A stretch of 64,000 nucleotides of DNA. Origin: Bradyrhizobium sp. Rc3b. Its GTDB lineage: Bacteria > Pseudomonadota > Alphaproteobacteria > Rhizobiales > Xanthobacteraceae. The stretch covers positions 1 to 64,000 of the forward strand of contig NZ_FOUS01000004.1 in the NCBI RefSeq assembly GCF_900114915.1, read 5' to 3'. The translations under genes were made by a program, and so were the position numbers. The notes under the pieces were generated by a model. It had not been told where the DNA came from. It made no database searches and saw only the letters and a list, made by a program, of their open reading frames with translations. Below are positions 26,329 to 34,950 of the stretch, in pieces; position 1 is the first letter of the stretch; every line of letters begins with the position of its first letter.

Positions 26329-26796
26329 ATGGCGGGTCCGCCACGCGCACGCGATCCGCAATCGGTGCTGTTCGCCTGCGCGATGAACAGCGTGCGCTCG
26401 CCGATGGCCGAGAGCCTGTTGCAGCACATGTTTCCGCAGGGCCTCTACGTGAAATCGGCCGGCGCGAGGCGCGGCGAGCTCGATCCGTTCGCGGTGTCCG
26501 TGATGGCCGAGCTCGGCCAGGACATCTCCGCCCACAAGCCGCAGACCTTCGAGGAGCTGGAGGATTGGGAGGGGCTGAATTTCGATCTCATCATCACGCT
26601 CTCGCCCGAGGCGCACCACAAGGCGCTGGAGCTGACGCGGACGCTGGCGGCCGACGTCGAATATTGGCCGACGCAGGATCCCACCACCATCGAGGGCAGC
26701 CGCGACCAGAAGCTGGCAGCCTATCGCGACGTCTGCGACCAGCTGTTGATGCGCATCCGCCGGCGTTTTGCGAAGGTGGGCGCGGCGAGCGGGTAG
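26329..26796 (+). CDS. Low-molecular-weight phosphatase family protein
   Basis: 155 residues of the LMW protein-tyrosine phosphatase / arsenate-reductase fold. The P-loop is CAMNSVR (C-x5-R) followed by SPMAESLLQH, and the general-acid Asp is in WPTQDPTTIEG. It is a standard member of the hisD-UPF0262 cluster. Whether it dephosphorylates proteins or reduces arsenate cannot be decided; the second Cys set of thioredoxin-coupled arsenate reductases is not evident. It begins five bases after UPF0262. Confidence 0.85.
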   Translation: MAGPPRARDPQSVLFACAMNSVRSPMAESLLQHMFPQGLYVKSAGARRGELDPFAVSVMAELGQDISAHKPQTFEELEDWEGLNFDLIITLSPEAHHKALELTRTLAADVEYWPTQDPTTIEGSRDQKLAAYRDVCDQLLMRIRRRFAKVGAASG

Positions 26797-26949
26797 CATT
26801 CGGCACCCGTAACACCGCCGTCACACACCGTGGGCACATGCTGTCGGAAGCCTCGAATCACCAAAGCTCGGGTTCCCGGGTTGTGAAATCAGCCCCCTTC
26901 CGATAGGTTCCGCGCGCAATTCACCCCCTGCTCATCCCCCAAATCACTG

Positions 26950-27579
26950 ATGCTTGGCCGCCCCAAATTCGTACTTGCCTCCGGTTCGCCGCGGCGCCTG
27001 TCGCTGCTCAACCAGGCCGGCATCGAGCCGGACGCGCTCCGGCCGGCCGACGTCGACGAGACGCCGAAGCGGGGCGAGCTGCCGCGCGCCTGTGCCAATC
27101 GGCTCGCAAGGGCCAAGGCGGACGCGGCGCTCAAATCGGTGCAGCTGGATGACGAACTGCGCGGCGCCTTCATCCTCTCCGCCGACACGGTGGTGGCGGT
27201 GGGCCGCCGCATCCTGCCCAAGGCGAATCTCGTGGACGAGGCGGCGCAGTGCCTGCGGCTGCTGTCGGGCCGCAACCACCGCGTCTACACCGCGATCACC
27301 CTGGTGACGCCGCGCGAGGCGTTCCGCCAGCGGCTGGTCGAGACCCGCGTCCGCTTCAAGCGTCTCTCGGAAGACGACATCCAGGCCTATATCGGCTCCG
27401 GCGAATGGCGCGGCAAAGCCGGCGGCTACGCCGTGCAGGGCATCGCCGGCTCCTTCGTGGTGAAGATGGTGGGGTCCTACAGCAACGTCGTCGGCCTGCC
27501 GCTCTACGAGACCACGACGCTGCTCGGCGGCGAGGGCTTTCCGATCCGCTTCGGCTGGCTCAACGCCACCGCGGTGTGA
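26950..27579 (+). CDS. maf: Maf-like nucleoside triphosphate pyrophosphatase
   Basis: 209 residues. [20 protein letters not shown] is the Maf signature loop, [14 protein letters not shown] holds the catalytic Asp, and [19 protein letters not shown] and [12 protein letters not shown] are conserved. Hydrolyses non-canonical or modified nucleotides to monophosphates. In many relatives infA sits between the phosphatase and maf; the gap here (153 bases) is too short for it. Confidence 0.92.
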   Translation: MLGRPKFVLASGSPRRLSLLNQAGIEPDALRPADVDETPKRGELPRACANRLARAKADAALKSVQLDDELRGAFILSADTVVAVGRRILPKANLVDEAAQCLRLLSGRNHRVYTAITLVTPREAFRQRLVETRVRFKRLSEDDIQAYIGSGEWRGKAGGYAVQGIAGSFVVKMVGSYSNVVGLPLYETTTLLGGEGFPIRFGWLNATAV

Positions 27580-27724
27580 GCCGGCCAGCCGCGGCCCAAC
27601 AAAATCGCGAAAACAACCCCATGCACAGTAGAATGGCCTGACGGGGCGCATGCGCCGCCGGTACGAGGAACCCGTGTGCCGACAGGCTCTTGAACCCCTT
27701 CACCCCGTGCAAGCTGCCGACATC

Positions 27725-27907
27725 ATGGACGACCACGTCAAAAAGCCCGCCAGCCCGCTCAAAACCTGCCCGATCTGCGGCAAGCCGCAATCGGAAGCCA
27801 CCCGTCCATTCTGCTCGTCGCGCTGCCGCGACGTCGACCTGAACCGCTGGCTGAAAGGCTCCTACGTCATCCCCGGCCGCGACGATGACGTGGACGATGT
27901 AGAATAA
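27725..27907 (+). CDS. yacG: DNA gyrase inhibitor YacG-type zinc protein
   Basis: 60 residues. Zinc motif CPICGKPQ ... [12 protein letters not shown] gives the four Cys ligands, followed by [13 protein letters not shown], the YacG signature. Binds zinc and, in Escherichia coli, inhibits gyrase. ATG at 27725 is chosen because the upstream extension is not family-like. Follows maf as in other Hyphomicrobiales. Confidence 0.9.
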   Translation: MDDHVKKPASPLKTCPICGKPQSEATRPFCSSRCRDVDLNRWLKGSYVIPGRDDDVDDVE

Positions 27908-28082
27908 GCAAATAATTTCATAGGCTTATTCGGCCGGTCGACGCGCCGCGCGCCAGCGGCGGCAGCTTGTGCACAGCCGGGCCGCGCCCGGCGAAGCCTC
28001 TTGGCGAAGCCGGGTGGACAGGCCGCTTCCGGCCCACTATAAACCGCCCGCTCGATGGGCTTTGGCCCCTCTCTTGGAGCAC

Positions 28083-28158
28083 GCCCAGGTAGCTCAGTTG
28101 GTAGAGCATGCGACTGAAAATCGCAGTGTCGGTGGTTCGATTCCGCCCCTGGGCACCA
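28083..28158 (+). tRNA. tRNA-Phe (anticodon GAA)
   Basis: 76-nt cloverleaf with encoded CCA: acceptor GCCCAGG / CCTGGGC, D-arm GCTC...GAGC, anticodon arm TGCGA-CTGAAAA-TCGCA with GAA, T-loop TTCGATT, discriminator A. Sits downstream of yacG on the same strand. Confidence 0.97.
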
Positions 28159-28522
28159 ATTGTCCTTATTCAGAGCGAGAAGCGCGAATCGCGACGCTAG
28201 GTCCGAATACCTGGCTTGAGCGCCTATAGCCTCTTGAACGTCAGTCCGCCGTTCCTGCCATCCGCTGGACGTCGACCGTCCTCTGAAAAGCCCTTCAGAA
28301 TCGGGCGCCCCGCCGATCCTTCCTCCCAAGCGGCAATTACGCGGAAGGTTGCGAATCTCATAAGGCCATCGTGTTCGGTCTCATCGAAAGGTTCCGAAGC
28401 TACCTGGAGATTGACCTCATTTTTGCAACCGATTTGTCTGGCCTGCGGAACGAGATAGCTCGAAAAGATCCGAGGAAATTTTTCGAGACAAGCCCGAATG
28501 CGCGTGGGCGGGACGCAACGAG
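28159..28522. other. Intergenic region after tRNA-Phe
   Basis: No gene I can defend. A plus frame from 28371 begins FGLIERFRSYLEIDLIFATD and looks protein-like for about 35 codons, but then overlaps the next gene in another frame; it may be the remnant of a small gene. Confidence 0.35.
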
Positions 28523-29455
28523 ATGTCGAAGAAACTATTGCAGCGGAGCGTCTGTCGATGTTCTGCCACCGCTATTGCACTCGCCATTTCGATTGGCATC
28601 TCGGTCGGATCAGCATTTTCGCAGGAGAAGATGCGAGACCCGTTTGCCAATGCCCCAACGGGGCGCCTCTCGATTTCCGTGGAGCTCAAGGGGGCAGGCC
28701 GCCGCGACTTGCCGAACAAGGTTGAATGGTCGCGCCTCAAGGTCGGCCGCAAGCTCGAGGTGGAACTCGCCATGCTGGTCCCAGGGGCGAGCACGGTACC
28801 CGCGGTCAAGGTCGGCGGCATAACGAGGGATGACGTACAAATACCCGTCGGTATGCAAGCGATCGGGAAAGTTATCGCAGCGTGCGGGGAGGATGAGTCT
28901 TGTCGCGCGCGGGCAATGACGGTGATCGGCCAACGGTTGAAAGGAAATCCCGGCGCGCTTGGCGAGCTGAAGCAGGATGATACACGCTACGAGAACTGGA
29001 TACCCGACCGTCGCGGCGTCTGCGCCACTGGCACAATCACGGTGGAAGACGAGGGCGACGGCGTCAACATTGCGCCTCCCGCACCTGCTGCACCCTATCG
29101 CTTCAGGCGCAGCGGCAAGCTTACCCTGCCCGTCGAGACCGCCGTGGTGATCGAAAGACTCTGCCGCGCCGATGTCACTGTCGACCGCCAGAGCGGCCTA
29201 TTGAGTCTGAGAGTGGGGGCAGGTGCGATACCTGTGCCTGTCCGCCTCGAAGGCCAGGCCTTTACCAACGAGACTTCGGTACCGTTCCGCGAAGGTGGTG
29301 GCGACTTGGAGATACTGGATCAGAAGATCGATCCGCAGGCCCGCTCATGGCAAGGTGCTGGGCGCATCGAAAAGGCAGGCAGCGTCTCTCATAATTCCGG
29401 ATCGGTGGTCGCGCCTGTTGCAGCGGCAATCACGTGGCGATTTGTACGAAACTGA
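28523..29455 (+). CDS. Secreted hypothetical protein (310 aa)
   Basis: 310 residues. Signal peptide 1-33 (basic start, then ATAIALAISIGISVGSAFSQ). The mature protein is predicted mainly beta, with segments such as RLSISVELKGAGRRDLPNKV and LSLRVGAGAIPVPVRLEGQA. Two Cys in IAACGEDESCRARA could form a disulfide. No family recognised. It begins the accessory-looking region and is bordered downstream by a dispersed repeat. Periplasmic or surface location is likely. Confidence 0.65.
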   Translation: MSKKLLQRSVCRCSATAIALAISIGISVGSAFSQEKMRDPFANAPTGRLSISVELKGAGRRDLPNKVEWSRLKVGRKLEVELAMLVPGASTVPAVKVGGITRDDVQIPVGMQAIGKVIAACGEDESCRARAMTVIGQRLKGNPGALGELKQDDTRYENWIPDRRGVCATGTITVEDEGDGVNIAPPAPAAPYRFRRSGKLTLPVETAVVIERLCRADVTVDRQSGLLSLRVGAGAIPVPVRLEGQAFTNETSVPFREGGGDLEILDQKIDPQARSWQGAGRIEKAGSVSHNSGSVVAPVAAAITWRFVRN

Positions 29456-29466
29456 GCTGATGCTCC

Positions 29467-29566
29467 AAAGCGCGATGAGATTGGGATGAATCGTCATCGC
29501 GCTTTAGGTTATTGTTTTGAGCATGATTTTTTCGGAAAACCGCTTCACACTTTTTCGGATCATGCT
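29467..29566. repeat. Two-hairpin dispersed repeat, copy 1
   Basis: Two successive stem-loops: AAAGCGCGATGA / TCATCGCGCTTT (12-bp stem), then GAGCATGAT...ATCATGCT with GGAAAACCGCTTC between. A close second copy lies at 45303-45401, aligned over its full length. It lies between the secreted protein and the convergent AraC gene. Confidence 0.9.
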
Positions 29567-29580
29567 GTAGCCGGTCCGTC

Positions 29581-30567
29581 TCACGGTTTGCGCGACCGGT
29601 TTCGGACATCAGACGGCGTGGTGGCATAGCGTCGGCGGAACATGCGATTGAAGGCCGAAAGGTCCGTGAATCCGGCATCGTAGGCAATGTCGCTGATGCG
29701 GTTCGCGCGATAGCGCCAATCGACCAGCATGCGATACGCGCGTGCAAGCTTCTGGCCGTTGACGAATTCGGTGAAACTGGCTCCTTCGCTTTCGAACAGC
29801 CTGTGGATGTGACGCGGCGTGACGTGGTGGCGTGCTGCTACCGCAGTGACCGAAAAGTCGAGCTGTCCGATGTTCTCCATGACGTCGGCCTTGATCGCCC
29901 GCAATCGCGCCGCTCGCATGCCGCGATGCCCGGCGACCTCCGCGGCATCACGGCGAGCCCCGATCACGAGTGCTGCAAGATCGACGATGTGCGTTGTGAC
30001 GACGCGCTGGACCGCGAGGTCGGTGATGGTGGCGTGGTCCCGAAACACGCTCAGATAATTGATCAGCAATCGGAGGGCATCCGTATCATGCGGAATGGGG
30101 CGGCCGAGGGCTGCGTCCAAATCGGGCACCAGCGGCGCGATCAGGTCACGGGCAATGCGAATGACGGTGAATGAGCCTCCTTCCGGCAGTGCCCACACGC
30201 CTGGGTCGACCGTCGTGCTGACAACAGTTTCGCCGGGACCGATCTTGGTCTCGCGGCCGCACTGCTGGATCACTCCGAAGCCACTCAACAGAATAGGCAG
30301 GCCAATACTGTCCGTGCTCTGTGCGATTAGTTGCGGCGTCGAGCGATAATTGGCAGCCGAGCAGGGGCCGGAAGCGACACCGAGGCCGGGTAACAGCCTC
30401 AGCGTGAGGTCGGCGCAAAAAGGTTCGCCGTCCAGTGGCTCAATCTCGACTTGGTGGATCAAGCGCCCATAGACCTCGCGCCAGATCGCGAACCGGTCGC
30501 GCTCAGGTATGTCAGCGGTGGAGAGGCGCAACGGGCCAATGTCATCGGGTGCGGTCATGAAAGCCAT
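29581..30567 (-). CDS. AraC family transcriptional regulator
   Basis: 328 residues. The N-terminal effector domain is of the AraC_binding_2/NitR type (RFAIWREVYGRLIHQVEIEP, ETVVSTTVDPGVW). The C-terminal ~100 residues have two HTH motifs (FSVTAVAARHHVTPRHIHRL and RISDIAYDAGFTDLSAFNRM). ATG at 30565-30567 is used; an upstream TTG and an ATG at 30558 are alternatives. Divergent from the MarR-type gene and close to the autotransporter, either of which it might control. Confidence 0.87.
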   Translation of the reverse strand: MAFMTAPDDIGPLRLSTADIPERDRFAIWREVYGRLIHQVEIEPLDGEPFCADLTLRLLPGLGVASGPCSAANYRSTPQLIAQSTDSIGLPILLSGFGVIQQCGRETKIGPGETVVSTTVDPGVWALPEGGSFTVIRIARDLIAPLVPDLDAALGRPIPHDTDALRLLINYLSVFRDHATITDLAVQRVVTTHIVDLAALVIGARRDAAEVAGHRGMRAARLRAIKADVMENIGQLDFSVTAVAARHHVTPRHIHRLFESEGASFTEFVNGQKLARAYRMLVDWRYRANRISDIAYDAGFTDLSAFNRMFRRRYATTPSDVRNRSRKP

Positions 30568-30694
30568 GATTGTCGTTTGCGAGGCCAATATCGCAGAGCC
30601 GAGAGGAGGCCGAAACCATTATTGTCGCTCTCGGCAAAGGGGGCGGTCCCTCCCAGCCAAGAAATGGCGTCCCGTTGGCCGGTAATAAGACGAT

Positions 30695-31258
30695 ATGATC
30701 GAGGGCTCTGCGGATCGGCCTGAACCGAATCTTACAACCGACGGCGGCGTCGTGAAGTCTCCGAAGCGTGTTGGTCAGGACGAGGATACGGCTCTGGTGC
30801 AGGACCCCGACACCGCGTTAACGCGGGAGCAGCGGGCAGCACTCGCCCTCGATGTTGCCTGGTTAGCCTGGCGCACCGAGTTTCGCCGGCGCATGATCCG
30901 GGAAGGCGTGCTGAAACACCCTTGGCGCAGCGTTTTCGAAGCCGACATGATCTTCAGCATGGTCGCTGTTCGTTGGCTCGAGAACCATCCCATCACGCTG
31001 AAAGAACTGGCGACCCATTTCCAGCTGTTCGCCACCGAGGCGACCGTAAGCCGCCATATCGACGACATGGAGGCAGCGGGGACGTTGCGGCGTATTCCCG
31101 ACGCAAAGGATCGGCGGCGGTTGCTGCTGGTGCCTACGGAGCGCCTCGCCGAGATCGGCCGCACCTTTCTGCAGGCACGGGTCGACATCGCGCGCCAGCA
31201 TGGATTCGTCTTCTGCCCGACCGAGGCGATCGACCACGACGAAGCAACGTGCGACTAG
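30695..31258 (+). CDS. MarR-like winged-helix regulator
   Basis: 187 residues. A charged N-terminal ~45 residues precede a winged helix: MIFSMVAVRWLENHPITLKE, FATEATVSRHIDDMEAAGTL and a basic wing RRIPDAKDRRRLLLVPT. This is a MarR-type DNA-binding domain with a longer N terminus than usual. It is divergent from the AraC gene and 245 bases upstream of the autotransporter. Confidence 0.78.
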   Translation: MIEGSADRPEPNLTTDGGVVKSPKRVGQDEDTALVQDPDTALTREQRAALALDVAWLAWRTEFRRRMIREGVLKHPWRSVFEADMIFSMVAVRWLENHPITLKELATHFQLFATEATVSRHIDDMEAAGTLRRIPDAKDRRRLLLVPTERLAEIGRTFLQARVDIARQHGFVFCPTEAIDHDEATCD

Positions 31259-31503
31259 ACCGCTTGCCGTCTGATCGTGGCGCCGGTCATCGCCATTGCG
31301 TCTTTGCGTCCCAGAACGTGAGTCGACCAAAAAATTGCAATTGATCCAGGCTGCTGGTCGCGTCCTGTCTTCGGTATAGGACAACACCAGACCTCATTGA
31401 GAGGTCCCAGATCCACCGCAAGGTTCGCTGTGAACCCGAGCGCGCTTTCGCGTGACCGGATGAGCATGCCTGTGCCTGCGATTTGCAAATTGCGAGGACA
31501 GCC

Positions 31504-34053
31504 GTGCTCAGACCAAAGACCTTCGTGCGATTTCTCTTGGCCACGAGCTCACTCGTTACCGCCGCGCTGAGCTCCAGCCCCGCAGCGCGCGCCCAGACGA
31601 TCGATTATGCGAGCGGCGAGGTCCGCAGTATTCCGATCGACCTGGATGGGGGCGACGTCACACTCAACGTCGCCCCCGGGAACCCCGCATTTCAATCCGG
31701 CGACGTGATTGGCGCTAACGGCATCAACAAGACCGGGTCTGGGACCCTAGTGCTGTCCGGCGTAAGCGACTACGTTGGTGACACTCGGCTAGCCGGTGGG
31801 TTCCTCCTGTTCGGCGCGCAAGGTGCGCTGGGCCGCGGCAAGCTTATTCTCTCCGGAGGAGACGTCGGCTTCAAGGCCGGGGGCAGCCTGACCATCAGCG
31901 GCATGAGCCAGGATGATAGGATAATCAGCCGGTTCATGGTCAGTAACGGCGAGACCTTGCGCCTGAAGATCGCCAATGGCGGCTCCTTCGGAGCGGGGAA
32001 AGGGTCTATACTGTACCTCGGCGTCAATGGCTTCGGCGGTACGATCGAAATCGACTCGGCGGCGTTCGTCGGCGAAAAGTCCACGACGAACGTTCGGGCA
32101 GGCACGGTGCGTTTGGCGCGCTCCAGCGAATTCGGTCTCTCCAGCAGCCGCGGCGGGTTGGAGGTCGATCCGGGCGCCACCTACGACCTTAACGGCAACA
32201 GTGCCGGCGCCAGCGCCCTCTCTCTGTTCGGCGGGGGCGTCATCACCAATACCGCGGGCGACACGACCTCCTATGTGACCGTCGGAAGCGAGGGTAATTT
32301 CGCGGGCCGCATCGTAGACGATGCCGGACAGGTCGGCCTTATCAAGCAGGGCCTCGGTACGCTCATCCTCGGCGGTGTCAACACCTATACCGGCACAACG
32401 ACAGTAAGTGCCGGCACATTGTCGGTGAACGGCTCGATCGCATCGTCGTTGCTGACGACGGTCAATGCCGGCGGCACACTCGGCGGCACCGGCACCGTGG
32501 GAAACACGGTTATCAACGGCGGCGGCGCGCTGGCGCCAGGCAACTCGATCGGAACGCTGAAGGTTGCGGGCAGTCTTACCTTCGCCGCTGCATCAAGCTA
32601 CATGGTCGAGGTGTCGCCTGCTTCGGCGGACCGGACCAACGTCACGGGAACGGCGACGCTGGGCAGCGCCACGGTGAATGCGTCGTTCGCCTCGGGGACC
32701 TATGTCGCCAAGCGGTATACGATCCTTAACGCAGCGGGTGGTGTTAGCGGTACGTTCGGCGCGCTCGCCAACACCAATCTGCCGTCTGGCTTTCGATCCA
32801 GCCTGAGTTACGATACCAGCAACGTCTATCTCGATCTGGCGCTGAACTTCAGTTCGCCGTCATCCGGCCTCAACGTCAACCAGCGCAACGTCGCCAATGC
32901 GCTGACCACGTTCTTCAACACGAGCGGCGGCATTCCGATGATGTTCGGTGCGCTGGATCCGGCCGGCTTGACGCGGGTCTCCGGCGAGGTGGCGACCGGT
33001 GCGCAACAGAGCACATTCAATGCAATGAACCAGTTCATGGGCGTGTTGAGTGACCCGTTCATCGAGGGTCGCCGTCCCGCCATCGCGTCGCACGCCGGCG
33101 CAAATTCGTTTGCGGAGGAGCCAGCCCCGAATCCGACACGCCCGAGGTCGAATGCAGACGCTTATGCAGCGGCGGTCAAGGCGGGGGCGGGCAACCCATA
33201 TTTGTCGGCTCAGCCCGTCAACCGCTGGAGTGTCTGGGCCGCAGGCTACGGCGGATCGCAGACCACGAACGGCAGCGTGAGTACCGGATCGAATACCGCG
33301 ACTAATCGCATTTACGGCACCGCAGTCGGCGCGGATTACCGACTCTCCCCCGAGACGCTCGTCGGCTTCGCGCTCGCTGGCGGCGGAACTTCATTCAGCA
33401 TTGCCAATGGCCTCGGTCGGGGGTCATCGGATCTGTTTCAGGCCGGTGCGTTCGTGCGACACAATGCCGGCAATGCCTATCTCTCCGGCGCGCTTGCCTA
33501 TGGCTGGCAGGACGTCTCGACTGATCGAGCCATCGGCACCGATCAACTGCGCGCGAAGTTCAACGCTAACGCGCTCTCGGGCCGTCTCGAGGGCGGCTGG
33601 CATTTTGTGGCTCCCTGGATGGGGCTGACCCCCTATGCTGCGGCACAAGTGACACGGTTCGATCTGCCGACCTATGCCGAACGAGCGTCAACCGGGGCCG
33701 GCACATTTGCGCTGGGCTATGCTGCGAAGGATGTGACTGCAACCCGCACCGAACTGGGCCTTCGCGCCGACAAATCCTTCGCGATGCAGGATGCAATCCT
33801 GACCCTGCGCGGTCGCGCCGCCTGGGCACATGACTTCAATACCGAGCGCGGCGTCGCCGCGACATTCCAGACCCTGCCGGGTGCATCGTTCGTGGTCAAT
33901 GGCGCCGCGCCGGCGCATGACAGCACGCTCACCACGGCGTCCGCCGAACTCAAATGGCTGAATGGCTTTTCGCTGGGTGGCACCTTCGAAGGTGAGTTCT
34001 CCACCGTTACCCACTCCTATGCCGGCAAGGGCGTGGTGCGGTACGCATGGTGA
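31504..34053 (+). CDS. Autotransporter (type Va) with PATR repeats
   Basis: 849 residues. Signal peptide ~1-31 (FLLATSSLVTAALSSSPAAR). The passenger is a Gly/Thr-rich beta-helix with at least two autotransporter-associated repeats, SGTLVLSGVSDYVGDTRLAG near 70 and GTLILGGVNTYTGTTTVSAG near 280. The C-terminal ~270 residues form the beta-barrel starting around VNRWSVWAAGYGGSQTTNGS and end in an aromatic residue (VVRYAW), as required for outer-membrane insertion. GTG at 31504 is preferred over an upstream TTG because GAGGAC stands eight bases before it. Probably an adhesin; no protease motif seen. Confidence 0.9.
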   Translation: MLRPKTFVRFLLATSSLVTAALSSSPAARAQTIDYASGEVRSIPIDLDGGDVTLNVAPGNPAFQSGDVIGANGINKTGSGTLVLSGVSDYVGDTRLAGGFLLFGAQGALGRGKLILSGGDVGFKAGGSLTISGMSQDDRIISRFMVSNGETLRLKIANGGSFGAGKGSILYLGVNGFGGTIEIDSAAFVGEKSTTNVRAGTVRLARSSEFGLSSSRGGLEVDPGATYDLNGNSAGASALSLFGGGVITNTAGDTTSYVTVGSEGNFAGRIVDDAGQVGLIKQGLGTLILGGVNTYTGTTTVSAGTLSVNGSIASSLLTTVNAGGTLGGTGTVGNTVINGGGALAPGNSIGTLKVAGSLTFAAASSYMVEVSPASADRTNVTGTATLGSATVNASFASGTYVAKRYTILNAAGGVSGTFGALANTNLPSGFRSSLSYDTSNVYLDLALNFSSPSSGLNVNQRNVANALTTFFNTSGGIPMMFGALDPAGLTRVSGEVATGAQQSTFNAMNQFMGVLSDPFIEGRRPAIASHAGANSFAEEPAPNPTRPRSNADAYAAAVKAGAGNPYLSAQPVNRWSVWAAGYGGSQTTNGSVSTGSNTATNRIYGTAVGADYRLSPETLVGFALAGGGTSFSIANGLGRGSSDLFQAGAFVRHNAGNAYLSGALAYGWQDVSTDRAIGTDQLRAKFNANALSGRLEGGWHFVAPWMGLTPYAAAQVTRFDLPTYAERASTGAGTFALGYAAKDVTATRTELGLRADKSFAMQDAILTLRGRAAWAHDFNTERGVAATFQTLPGASFVVNGAAPAHDSTLTTASAELKWLNGFSLGGTFEGEFSTVTHSYAGKGVVRYAW

Positions 34054-34120
34054 GCGGCGAGGGCAACTTGCGGACATCGGCGGATAGCCAAAGGCCTGAC
34101 TGTTGGCATTATATAGCAAT

Positions 34121-34165
34121 TTCAACGGCATAGGAGTTCGTAATTTTATTCTGAATGGCGCACCA
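34121..34165. repeat. 45-bp direct repeat, copy 1 (left of NAD-GDH)
   Basis: Runs from TTCAACGGCATAGGAGTTCG to GAATGGCGCACCA. It aligns without gaps to 39990-40034 with eight mismatches in 45 positions, in the same orientation. The two copies bracket the degraded gene and the NAD-GDH gene. Confidence 0.8.
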
Positions 34166-34565
34166 AATCTACGCTTTTCCACGCTGGAGCACGATCTTGT
34201 ACGATTGCGCCTCGCCAGATGATCGGCGCGAAGCGCGCTCGCGTATTTCTCTTCCTAGGGCTCGCTAAGTCTATGTACGTCAAATCCAGCGTTCAGGACC
34301 ACGCTTCCGCACGCCCTTCCACGCCGGCCTCCGCGATCGACACTATCTGTTGACCGTCGACCAGCTCGAAACGGCATCGTACCGGCGCCTTCAAAGCAGC
34401 GACGCGTGGAAGAGGCATTTGGAAAACCGCGGCTCGCGGCGGTGTCTGGAATCAAGGCATCTAAGTCGTTCGGCAGGCTTGGCCGACCGCCTAGGCTCCC
34501 GCCACAAAGGCCGCGCGTCACACGCTCCGTTCGGCGCTGACAATCGGCGCTCGCGCTTTGAGCCG
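34166..34565. other. Intergenic and degraded sequence
   Basis: No intact gene. The plus frame from 34350 reads unlike a real protein until about 34566, where conserved-looking sequence begins. The stretch is probably a mutated remnant together with unrelated joined DNA. Confidence 0.4.
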
Positions 34566-34841
34566 AGCCGGGTGGCTCTGGAAGCTGACGACGGAACGGT
34601 GCTCGAAGAGCTGCTTGAACCGCGGGCGAGCTTTGCCGGCCATGAGTTGCAAACGCCGTGGACGGAACTGCAACTCGCCTACTTCGCCGGCTGCGCCATG
34701 TGGACCTATCTGAACATGCCGTTCCTGCTCGCCTGGCCGAGAGTTGAGACCGAGGAACTGGAGCCCTGGCCGACCGATAGCGGCGACTGGCGCCGCCTTG
34801 CGGTGCGATTTCCGGCAGAGATCGCGACCCTGGACGAGTGA
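34566..34841 (+). pseudogene. Remnant of a conserved hypothetical gene
   Basis: The part translating as VALEADDGTVLEELLEPRAS, then LQLAYFAGCAMWTYLNMPFL and WPRVETEELEPWPTDSGDWR, reads like the middle of a larger conserved protein (~230 residues by memory of similar sequences). The N-terminal region in frame is nonsense-like and the C-terminal part is missing after LAVRFPAEIATLDE. I interpret it as a gene broken at both ends. Family name unknown. Confidence 0.45.
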
Positions 34842-34950
34842 GGGAGGGGACAGACGCGTGATCTTCAGCAGCAGGCAATCGAGGCCCATGGCGGCCTCGT
34901 TGGCGTCGACATCACAGACTATCGCTTCGAGTGAGGTCGGCCGTCGGGAC

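Noticed and set aside
27862..28329. Minus-strand frame containing WCPGAESNHRHCDFQSHALP
   Set aside because: It is the antisense translation of tRNA-Phe, a well-known false protein in databases.
28371..28823. Plus-strand frame starting FGLIERFRSYLEIDLIFATD
   Set aside because: The first part looks protein-like, but the rest overlaps the secreted-protein gene in another frame; kept only as a possible remnant.
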